DNA from: CAYZNE01 sp964461035
Lineage (GTDB): Archaea; Nanobdellota; Nanobdellia; Woesearchaeales; CAYZNE01
Length of the DNA: 21,990 bases
Direction of reading: 5' to 3'
Assembly (NCBI GenBank): GCA_964461035.1
Contig: CAYWRI010000021.1
Coordinates: 1-21,990, forward strand
Under the pieces are notes generated by a model. That model searched no databases, was not told the DNA's origin, and worked only from the letters and a program-made list of their open reading frames with translations. The position numbers were made by a program, and so were the translations under genes. How positions within the stretch are numbered: the stretch's first letter is position 1; the number at the start of each line of letters is the position of its first letter. Below, one piece after another: positions 6,396 to 12,941 of this stretch.

Positions 6396-8087
6396 TCACA
6401 AGTAATAAGCATTCAAAACATACTGTTGAACCATACGAGTTGTGTTGAAGAAAGAACCGTTTAATGCAATAGAATGTTGCATTATTGCAATCCAATCATC
6501 TCGCTCATTATAAAATTTAGGCAATATAACATATTCTAATTTTGTGTATAAATCTTCAATATCTTTTTTAGGATCTACTTCTTGAGAATCATGAGGATGA
6601 ATTCCAATACTCCACCCAGTTACATTTTCTATGTGTCCTTCTAACCACCAACCATCTAGTGTTGAAAACTGGGGAACTCCATTATGTGCTGCTTTCATTC
6701 CTGAAGTTCCTGATGCTTCATAAGGTCTCATGGGAGTATTTAACCATAAATCAACTCCAGGAATAAGAGTTTTAGCTATTTTGATATTATAATCTTCAAT
6801 ATAACAAACTTTTATTTTATTTTTTATTTTTTTCATTGCTTGCACAATATTTCGTATCATATCTTTTCCTGCTTGATCATTAGGATGTGCTTTACCTGCA
6901 AATATAATTTGAAACCCGTCAAATTTGTCTGCGATTCTCATAAGTCTCTCAATATCTTGAAAAAGTAAATCATTTCGTTTATATGTTGCAGCACGTCTTG
7001 CAAATCCCAATGTAAAATCTTCTGTGTTCATATTTGATTTATATTTACTATTTACAAAATCAACAAGAATTTGTTTAGCTTTCATATGTGCATTCCATAT
7101 CTTTTCTTTAGAAACACCTAGAATATATCTTAAGCTAAATGCATCATTCTGCCATGAAGGAACAAACTCATTAAATAATTCTTTAAATGGTTCTGATGTC
7201 CAAAAAGCAGAATGAACTCCATTAGTTATTGATTCAATATGATAACCTGGAAACATTGTTCTTGAAACTTCACCATGTTTTTTCGCGACACCATTAATGA
7301 ATTCACTATATCTTAAACCTAAATAAGTCATATTTAATTTATCTTCAAAATACATGTGTTTTCTCATATGATCTGTTATGAAATCTCCCAACATTGATTC
7401 AGCCATTTCTTTTGGAAATTGATCATGTCCTGCAGGTACTGGAGTGTGAGTTGTAAAAACACATAATTCTCTTACATCATGAATCTGAACATCACCTTTT
7501 TTTTGTTTTATTTCTCTTTCTAATTCTAATGTTAAAAGAGCAGAATGTCCTTCATTCATATGATATCTTCGTAAGTTATTACAGTGTATTGCACGCAACA
7601 TTCTTGTTCCGCCAATTCCTAAAATTATTTCCTGAGCAAGACGATTTTTTAAATCTCCAGAATATAAATGTCTTGTTAAATTTTTATCTTCATCAGTGTT
7701 TCCTTCAACATTTGTATCAAGAAGAATTATTGGATTGACATGACCTGTAACTCCTTTTAATTCATAGATCCATGCACTTATTTTAATTTCTCTTCCTTCT
7801 ATTTTTACACTAACTGTTTGATCTAGTTTTTGCAGAACTGAATTTGGATCCCAATTTATATCTTCTTCATGTTGGTTTCCATCAGAATCTATTGTTTGTT
7901 TAAAATAACCTTTTTTATAGAGAAGAGTTATAGCAATTACAGGAACTTTCATATCAGCCATACTTCGTAAAGTATCACCTGCAAGAATGCCTAAACCACC
8001 ACTATAAGTTGGAACATTTTCATCCACACCTATTTCCATACTGAAATAAGCAACATGCATTTCGTTAAATCTATTAAATTGTGCCAT
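6396..8087 (-). CDS. glgP: Alpha-glucan (glycogen/maltodextrin) phosphorylase, short GT35 form
   Basis: Releases glucose 1-phosphate from alpha-1,4-glucans with PLP as cofactor, in cytosolic glycogen breakdown. The 563-residue protein shows GT35 landmarks in order: VAYFSMEIG near the start, TYSGGLGILAGD, RYHMNEGHSALL, FTTHTPVPAGHDQF, SITNGVH, GFARRAATYKR and FAGKAHPND. The PLP site is EASGTSGMKAAHNG with Lys465 as the likely Schiff-base residue, then STLDGWW. It is much shorter than the roughly 800-residue bacterial and eukaryotic enzymes and lacks their regulatory N-terminal region, as in the archaeal/thermophile subgroup. AAGGTGAG at 8093-8100, five bases before ATG, is a clear Shine-Dalgarno, so it has a leader. 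A TATA-like aaatataaa lies near 8123-8133. Confidence 0.95.
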   Translation of the reverse strand: MAQFNRFNEMHVAYFSMEIGVDENVPTYSGGLGILAGDTLRSMADMKVPVIAITLLYKKGYFKQTIDSDGNQHEEDINWDPNSVLQKLDQTVSVKIEGREIKISAWIYELKGVTGHVNPIILLDTNVEGNTDEDKNLTRHLYSGDLKNRLAQEIILGIGGTRMLRAIHCNNLRRYHMNEGHSALLTLELEREIKQKKGDVQIHDVRELCVFTTHTPVPAGHDQFPKEMAESMLGDFITDHMRKHMYFEDKLNMTYLGLRYSEFINGVAKKHGEVSRTMFPGYHIESITNGVHSAFWTSEPFKELFNEFVPSWQNDAFSLRYILGVSKEKIWNAHMKAKQILVDFVNSKYKSNMNTEDFTLGFARRAATYKRNDLLFQDIERLMRIADKFDGFQIIFAGKAHPNDQAGKDMIRNIVQAMKKIKNKIKVCYIEDYNIKIAKTLIPGVDLWLNTPMRPYEASGTSGMKAAHNGVPQFSTLDGWWLEGHIENVTGWSIGIHPHDSQEVDPKKDIEDLYTKLEYVILPKFYNERDDWIAIMQHSIALNGSFFNTTRMVQQYVLNAYYL

Positions 8088-8092
8088 TGAGT

Positions 8093-8133
8093 CTCACCTT
8101 TTTCATATTATTTAATTCATTCGTTTATATTTG
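8093..8133 (-). promoter_or_regulatory. glgP promoter and ribosome binding site
   Basis: A TATA-like box (about 8123-8133) predicts an RNA start close to 8100, and a strong Shine-Dalgarno AAGGTGAG (8093-8100) follows. glgP thus differs from neighbours that lack any ribosome binding site. Confidence 0.45.
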
Positions 8134-8241
8134 TTTTGATAAATCCCACACAAATATTAAAATTGATAAATAAATACATAATTAAAAAAATGAACTAAAG
8201 TTTCAAATAAATTAATAAAGAAAGATGAATTAGAGAATAGA

Positions 8242-8949
8242 ATGGCTGTAAATAGATCAAGAGCAGAATGGAAAACATACGGTAACGTATTTGATAAGTT
8301 CACTATAAATATTCTTCACAAATTATCAGGTCAAGGATATTTTGAGGAACTTGAAAGTGCTATAGCAATGGGCAAGGAAGCTAATGTTTTTACAGCAAGA
8401 AAAAAAGATGGTTCTTTAGTAATTGTAAAAATATATCGACTTGAAAATTGTCATTTCAACAAAATGTGTGAATACATAAAGCAGGATTCTAGATATGTTA
8501 GTTTAAGAAAAAATAAAAGAGATATAATTTTTAATTGGGTTCAAAGAGAATACAGAAACTTGATGATTGCAAGAGAAGTTATTCAAGTCCCAACACCAAT
8601 TGCGTTTAAGAATAATGTTGTTGTAATGAGTTTGATTGGAAAAGAAATTCCTGCGTTACAATTAAAAAATAAAGCACCTGCAGATCCAAAAGCATTTCTT
8701 TCAACAATTATTAACAACATTAAATTATTATGGAAAAAAGGTATTGTTCATGGAGATTTATCTGCATTCAACATTTTAATTGATAATGAAAAACCAATTT
8801 TTATTGATTTTAGTCAATCAACAACAACTAAAAGTGGTAATGCTGAAGACTTATTAAGAAGAGACTTAAACAATATCAGAATATTCTTTGAAAAACTAAA
8901 TATGACCCTTGATGTTGATAAAACAATGAAAGATATTGTTTCGGAGTAA
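8242..8949 (+). CDS. rio1: RIO1-type serine kinase/ATPase
   Basis: Atypical protein kinase/ATPase of the RIO family, which in archaea and eukaryotes acts in late maturation of the small ribosomal subunit. The 235-residue protein has the flexible ATP loop GKEANVF (44-50) and the ATP-binding Lys63 in VIVKIY. HGDLSAFNIL has catalytic Asp172 and Asn177, and IDFSQS has metal-binding Asp189. The RIO1-specific helices precede the loop. Residue 43 is Met where STGKEANV is usual. A TATA-like attaataaag (8211-8220) lies 27 bases upstream and no Shine-Dalgarno is seen, so it is probably leaderless. It is divergent from glgP. Confidence 0.93.
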   Translation: MAVNRSRAEWKTYGNVFDKFTINILHKLSGQGYFEELESAIAMGKEANVFTARKKDGSLVIVKIYRLENCHFNKMCEYIKQDSRYVSLRKNKRDIIFNWVQREYRNLMIAREVIQVPTPIAFKNNVVVMSLIGKEIPALQLKNKAPADPKAFLSTIINNIKLLWKKGIVHGDLSAFNILIDNEKPIFIDFSQSTTTKSGNAEDLLRRDLNNIRIFFEKLNMTLDVDKTMKDIVSE

Positions 8950-8978
8950 TATTCTGGATAAGTTCTGCTAGACAAAAA

Positions 8979-8988
8979 TATATAAATA
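8979..8988 (+). promoter_or_regulatory. TATA-like box deciding a GTG start
   Basis: tatataaata is centred about 25 bases before the GTG at 9009. With no Shine-Dalgarno, the predicted RNA start coincides with the GTG, supporting a leaderless GTG start for the downstream gene. Confidence 0.5.
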
Positions 8989-9008
8989 AGAATTAATTCT
9001 CATCAATT

Positions 9009-10031
9009 GTGATAATAGTCAAACAAGACTTACTTAATCTTGAAAAAGAGAATTCAGTAGTTATTAAAAATAGGAATGATTTTGGACCTTTTTCTTTAGA
9101 CTTAAGAGTTAATAGATTATTCGAAGACAAAAAATCTAAACTTGATTTAAATGATCAAGACATTCCAGACCAAGAATATATTGATACTTATTTAGAAGAA
9201 ATTCCACTATCAGACACAGGAATAGTTTTATCTGATTCTAATAATTATTTCTGGCAACCTATGGAAGAAATGTCTTTTGCAAATGATTATTCTGGACGAG
9301 TTTTTAGTAGAAGTAGTTCTGCAAGAAAAGGAATGTGTGTAACAAGTGATAGTTCTGAATATTTAAAAAATCTAAAGACTCGAAACTTTTGTCCGCTTTT
9401 GTCTCTTTCAATAACTGGCACAGAAGTTAATCTTAGAAAAGGAGATTCAATTGCACAATTAGTCATTTATGACCTCTCATATAGTATTGTAACCCCTTCA
9501 GAAATAACTCAACTAATAAAAAGAGGAAATTTTGAGATAAAAATCAACAATAATAAACTTAAATATTCAGAAGTGCAAGAGCATAACTATATTAATTTGC
9601 ATTTAGGAGGAAAGATTTGGCTTTATCAGGGAGGAGTGCTTGATTCTAAAAACAGCATAACAAAATGCTTTAAAGAAATAGATATAACTAAAGGGATTTA
9701 TATTCCCGAAGGAAGCTTTTTCATCTCATCTTCTGCAGAACATGTTGAAATACCTCAAAGATATATTGGAATGGTTGCACAAATGCAAACACACCATTCT
9801 CATTACCACACTCATAGAGAAATACCCTTTATTTCTCATCCAAATGCTCCTGTAATAGCGCCAAAAAATATTTTTAAAGGAACAATTACTTTTGAAAATT
9901 ACATGTTCGTAGACGGAATTATAAAAGAAGGAATGTTTCTTTCTCAAATGTATTTAGAAAAACTATCTAATGATGCATTAACTGTTCCTTCTAAATATAT
10001 TAATCAGAAGGGTGCAACTCTTGCAAAGTAA
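9009..10031 (+). CDS. Two-domain dCTP deaminase/dUTPase-fold protein
   Basis: Starts with GTG; 340 aa. The first half has the dUTPase-superfamily pattern: SLDLRVNRLFE (29-39), GRVFSRSSSARKGM (96-109, matching RSSLAR-G of dCTP deaminase) and NLRKGDSIAQLVIYDLS (141-157). The second half repeats the fold more loosely: YIPEGSFFIS, IPQRYIGMVAQMQ, GTITFENYMF and IIKEGMFLSQMYLE. The catalytic Glu of dCTP deaminase appears to be Ser in domain 1 (LSLSITG) but present in domain 2 (Glu296 in ITFEN), while the RSS motif is only in domain 1. Tandem Dcd proteins with an N- and a C-terminal domain are known in bacteria. Expected role: dCTP to dUTP or removal of dUTP in pyrimidine nucleotide balance. The exact reaction is uncertain. 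Confidence 0.75.
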   Translation: MIIVKQDLLNLEKENSVVIKNRNDFGPFSLDLRVNRLFEDKKSKLDLNDQDIPDQEYIDTYLEEIPLSDTGIVLSDSNNYFWQPMEEMSFANDYSGRVFSRSSSARKGMCVTSDSSEYLKNLKTRNFCPLLSLSITGTEVNLRKGDSIAQLVIYDLSYSIVTPSEITQLIKRGNFEIKINNNKLKYSEVQEHNYINLHLGGKIWLYQGGVLDSKNSITKCFKEIDITKGIYIPEGSFFISSSAEHVEIPQRYIGMVAQMQTHHSHYHTHREIPFISHPNAPVIAPKNIFKGTITFENYMFVDGIIKEGMFLSQMYLEKLSNDALTVPSKYINQKGATLAK

Positions 10032-10056
10032 AGTGCAACACACTAATTATTAATGT

Positions 10057-10114
10057 CTATAATTATAAGAACATTAACTTCTTAAATGAGAATAGCATAT
10101 ATAGTGATGAGGAG
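10057..10114 (+). promoter_or_regulatory. Promoter and ribosome binding site of the small-ORF operon
   Basis: A TATA-like ctataattataag (10057-10069) would start RNA near 10090. GAGGAG at 10109-10114 is a good Shine-Dalgarno five bases before GTG 10120. Confidence 0.35.
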
Positions 10115-10119
10115 TTATA

Positions 10120-10263
10120 GTGAAAAGAATATTATCTAAGTTAATTAAGAGAAAAAGTCCTAAACGAACTTTCAAAAGTTACATCAAACACGTGAGTCCT
10201 GTTAGGGAAAAAGATTATGGAATATTCTTAGCACCAGCTTATTTTAATATAAATTTATTTTGA
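10120..10263 (+). CDS. Possible 47-residue basic protein
   Basis: A GTG start preceded by GAGGAG opens a 47-codon frame ending in TGA at 10261-10263. The product begins MKRILSKLIKRKSPKRTFKS, is very basic in its first half, and ends in a hydrophobic/aromatic stretch (GIFLAPAYFNINLF). No family is recognised. Its TGA overlaps a possible TTG start of the next small frame, which would make a chain of three translated units leading to the membrane protein at 10372. Support is the ribosome binding site and the tight packing only. Confidence 0.4.
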   Translation: MKRILSKLIKRKSPKRTFKSYIKHVSPVREKDYGIFLAPAYFNINLF

Positions 10264-10367
10264 AAAACAATAAAAGTGAACAAATTAAAAAAGTTTTAAT
10301 CAAAACAGGAACAGCTGTTGTTGGTGTACTTATTATAATATCCACAATCACTGCAATAAGAGGTTAG
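10260..10367 (+). CDS. Possible 35-residue single-helix membrane peptide
   Basis: A frame starting with TTG, overlapping the previous stop as TTGA, runs 35 codons to TAG at 10365-10367. A charged N-terminus (KNNKSEQIKK) is followed by a hydrophobic helix, TGTAVVGVLIIISTITAI. The start codon is weak and has no Shine-Dalgarno, so translation would depend on coupling to the upstream frame. Its end overlaps the ribosome binding site of the next gene, four bases before that ATG. Confidence 0.35.
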   Translation: MKNNKSEQIKKVLIKTGTAVVGVLIIISTITAIRG

Positions 10368-10371
10368 AAAA

Positions 10372-10989
10372 ATGCTTAGAACATATGAAAAGAAATATGA
10401 GAAAATAAAGTTTTGGGATGTTCTTTTTAGAATAATTGTTTCTGGTTCAATGCTTTGGTTCGCATATAATTTAAGTTTCTTATTTTCAGCAATGTTCTTT
10501 GTGAATGGATTCATACTATTCACACTCGGAGGAATTCATGCAATCTTAATGGGTTTAATAATCACAACTCTAATATGGGAAATTGTTGAAGGAACAATTA
10601 AAGCTCTCGTAAAAAAAGATATAAATGTATTTTATGAATTTAATTTAATAAAAGGTCTTTTTTTATCAAAAGATACAACAGATGGAAAACGCACAACTTT
10701 TGCAATTATATACTTTCTTTTCTTCGGCATTCTTGCAGCAGTAATAGGATTTGTTATATATACCTATGCACTGCCAACATATTCTGAAACCTTCAACATA
10801 TTAAATGGCCAAATAAATACTGTTATGCTTATAACAAGTATTGCAGTAATTGTGATGAATACTTTGTTTGAACTCAGAAAAGACATATTTACTTTAGAAA
10901 GAAAAAGAACAATATTCATAATAGTAATGGTTATTTTAGTTATTTGTGGATTTGTTGGTTTTATAAGAGCCTTTACTATTGGATTGTAA
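10372..10989 (+). CDS. Polytopic membrane protein, unknown function
   Basis: A 205-residue protein with about six hydrophobic segments: near 15-33, 35-52, 54-75, 109-132, 147-165 and 180-200. A charged loop lies between the third and fourth (KALVKKDIN to DGKRTT). The N-terminus is charged (RTYEKKYEKIKFWD), and ERKRT precedes the last helix. No transporter or enzyme motif is recognised. GAGGT at about 10360-10364 gives a ribosome binding site eight bases upstream, consistent with being the last gene of a small operon. It converges on the surface-protein operon at 11035. Confidence 0.75.
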   Translation: MLRTYEKKYEKIKFWDVLFRIIVSGSMLWFAYNLSFLFSAMFFVNGFILFTLGGIHAILMGLIITTLIWEIVEGTIKALVKKDINVFYEFNLIKGLFLSKDTTDGKRTTFAIIYFLFFGILAAVIGFVIYTYALPTYSETFNILNGQINTVMLITSIAVIVMNTLFELRKDIFTLERKRTIFIIVMVILVICGFVGFIRAFTIGL

Positions 10990-11003
10990 CCAGTCATAAT
11001 ATT

Positions 11004-11020
11004 AAAAAAATAAATAAAAA
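11004..11020 (-). terminator. T-rich terminator of the surface-protein operon
   Basis: On the minus strand, two T runs (tttttatttattttttt) lie just beyond the stop codon of the last LamG gene, in a 45-base convergent gap. This suits a hairpin-free archaeal terminator. Confidence 0.35.
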
Positions 11021-11034
11021 TATGTAAGAAATAA

Positions 11035-12378
11035 TTAAATGTCCGAAACACTACAATTCTCTGTGTAATAACCGTGCCAAGTAGTAATGTCAATAGTTGA
11101 ATTTTCTTCATAAATTGTGTTCCCTAAAATATTTCTTTGTACACTCCAAACCATATGACCTGTGCTATTGTATATTGAACAATTATACATTTTTAAATTT
11201 TCATCTGTAAAAGTTATGTTCTGAGTAATATTGTTTAAAGGATTATAAATTGGAACATAATTATCTGTATTGTGCGGAAGTATCCAATTAATTAAAGGGG
11301 GAATATTAGTTATAATAAATTGTTTAACCTTTGTGTATGCACCATTAATTGAATCTGCAACAGCACGGATTTTCCAATAATACGTTGAATCATTTAATGC
11401 AGATGTTGAATAACTAAGGTCTGATAAATCTGAAGCATTGACTTCAGGACTACTAAAATCATTATTATCATCTATTAAAAGATCATACGTTATTGAGTCT
11501 TTATCTAAATCATATGCTGTTGACCAATTAATAGGAATAATAGATTTGGTAAATGCTGTTCCATTGTTAGGATATTTTAAAGCATCTCCTCTAATATCAT
11601 CTACAGTCTTCACATAATTACTTATAACTAATTCATCAATAGACCCATCAAAGGGAGTTTCATCTCCACCCGCGTCTGAACAAACTGTGAAATGTTGTGT
11701 TGTCGTACAACTTCCCTGTGTTTGAGAACCTTCTACATCCAATACACCATCAATATAAATTTTTATTCCTGTTGAAGTATCTGAATAATCTCTTACAACT
11801 GCAATATGATGCCATTCACCATCATTAACCTGAACTGTTGAAGTAGTATCCCACAATACTTGTGATGAAGATTCTTCAGCACTTTTAAAAGTTATAAGGC
11901 CCGTGTTTGAATCTTTATTATACCCTAAAGCGTATGAACCCCACACACCATATTCATGTTTACCAACAATGTGTTGACCCCACGTCCCATAAGATGTTGA
12001 AGAGGTAGTTTTTATCCAAATTTCTAAAGTAAAATCTTCTGTTGTAAAATCATAATTATCACCAAAGTCTATTAATGAAGTATCACAATCAAAAGCATTA
12101 ACTATTTTTCCAGAAACATAATTATTTTCGCTTGGAGTTCCTCCATTAAATTGTGTGCTATTAAAGTTTTCAAAATGCTCAATTAATAATCTTGAAGAGT
12201 TCTGCCCATAAACATAGAAACTTGGTTCATAATCTTGTATCTGAACATTTGACAATGCTAAAGAGGATAAACTAACTAACATTACTATTAGTGTAAAAAT
12301 ACTCAGTCCCAAATTTGATTTATTCAATTTAATCATTTTTTTATATTGTTTATTTAGTTTATTTACAAACACATTCAT
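11035..12378 (-). CDS. Secreted LamG-domain surface protein
   Basis: 447 residues. A hydrophobic segment at 24-43 (LGLSIFTLIVMLVSLSSLAL) after a Lys-rich N-terminus acts as signal peptide or anchor. A LamG/concanavalin-like domain follows (about 90-265) with DFTLEIWIKT, WHHIAVVRDY, IKIYIDGVLD and PFDGSIDELVIS. Then come an FN3-like module (about 270-350: TYYWKIRAV) and an Ig-like end with several N-x-S/T sequons. It lacks a second membrane anchor and ends abruptly at CSVSDI. The annotated ATG at 12378 overlaps the upstream helix-turn-helix gene by 20 bases. A second ATG at 12336 (MIKLNKSN) would avoid the overlap and leave a more typical signal peptide. It probably binds glycans or neighbouring surface proteins, and is co-transcribed with the genes upstream. 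Confidence 0.85.
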   Translation of the reverse strand: MNVFVNKLNKQYKKMIKLNKSNLGLSIFTLIVMLVSLSSLALSNVQIQDYEPSFYVYGQNSSRLLIEHFENFNSTQFNGGTPSENNYVSGKIVNAFDCDTSLIDFGDNYDFTTEDFTLEIWIKTTSSTSYGTWGQHIVGKHEYGVWGSYALGYNKDSNTGLITFKSAEESSSQVLWDTTSTVQVNDGEWHHIAVVRDYSDTSTGIKIYIDGVLDVEGSQTQGSCTTTQHFTVCSDAGGDETPFDGSIDELVISNYVKTVDDIRGDALKYPNNGTAFTKSIIPINWSTAYDLDKDSITYDLLIDDNNDFSSPEVNASDLSDLSYSTSALNDSTYYWKIRAVADSINGAYTKVKQFIITNIPPLINWILPHNTDNYVPIYNPLNNITQNITFTDENLKMYNCSIYNSTGHMVWSVQRNILGNTIYEENSTIDITTWHGYYTENCSVSDI

Positions 12379-12595
12379 TTTTATTTATTGTTCTTTTCTT
12401 TTTAGCTCTTTTGTAAACAGTCCAAATCGTTCTCGGGTCACGATTCAACAATCTAGCGATTTCTGAATACTTCATATTATTAATATCTTTTAAATATTCA
12501 ACTATTGATTCTAATATTGCAATATTTCTATCTTTCAATACGCCAACAGGTAAACTTAAAAAATTCTCTGTTTTTAACATATTAACATTTTTCAT
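12359..12595 (-). CDS. Small helix-turn-helix protein, copy 2
   Basis: 78 residues. Residues 41-67 (MKYSEIARLLNRDPRTIWTV, then YKRAKKK) form a helix-turn-helix resembling sigma region 4 or homeodomain-like folds, with a basic tail. A preceding helix (24-37) is shared with its neighbour. It aligns without gaps to the upstream paralogue, about two thirds identical over residues 10-68. Start and stop overlap that gene as ATGA, implying translational coupling. The gene sits between two LamG genes on one transcript, so it is a likely DNA-binding regulator of the surface-protein locus. No ligand domain is present. Confidence 0.8.
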   Translation of the reverse strand: MKNVNMLKTENFLSLPVGVLKDRNIAILESIVEYLKDINNMKYSEIARLLNRDPRTIWTVYKRAKKKRTINKNECVCK

Positions 12596-12906
12596 TTTTT
12601 ATTTCTTGTTATTTTTGTAGATTTTTTGGAAAGATTAGTAATTTCTTTTTTCTTCTTTTTAATAGTGTTTTTACAAGATGCAATATTTTTATTAGATACC
12701 ATTCTTTTCTTTTTTGCCCTATTACAAACAGTCCAAATTGTTCTCTGATCTCTATTCAGTAATCTCGCAATTTCTGAGTACTTCATGCTTTTTTCTGAGT
12801 GTAAATATTCTGCAACAGATTCTAATATTGCCACATTTCTATCTTGTAATATTGCAATAGGTATATCAATAAATTCGCTTTCCTTTTTCTTTGTTTTATT
12901 AATCAT
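12592..12906 (-). CDS. Small helix-turn-helix protein, copy 1
   Basis: 104 residues, with the same helix-turn-helix as its downstream neighbour: MKYSEIARLLNRDQRTIWTV at 41-60, then CNRAKKKR. It differs by a 35-residue Lys/Asn-rich tail (NTIKKKKK, KKSTKITRNKK) that looks disordered and nucleic-acid binding. It begins 35 bases after the giant gene's stop with no Shine-Dalgarno; that gap is nearly pure A on the coding strand. It arose together with copy 2 by tandem duplication. Predicted to bind DNA, with unknown target. Confidence 0.8.
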   Translation of the reverse strand: MINKTKKKESEFIDIPIAILQDRNVAILESVAEYLHSEKSMKYSEIARLLNRDQRTIWTVCNRAKKKRMVSNKNIASCKNTIKKKKKEITNLSKKSTKITRNKK

Positions 12907-12941
12907 GTTTTGTTTTATTTTTTCATTTTTTATTTTTCATT

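Noticed and set aside
12907..12941. Two tiny chained ORFs (5 and 3 codons) in the A-rich gap before the first helix-turn-helix gene, minus strand
   Set aside because: An almost pure A/T spacer produces ATG and TGA combinations by chance, and there is no ribosome binding site.
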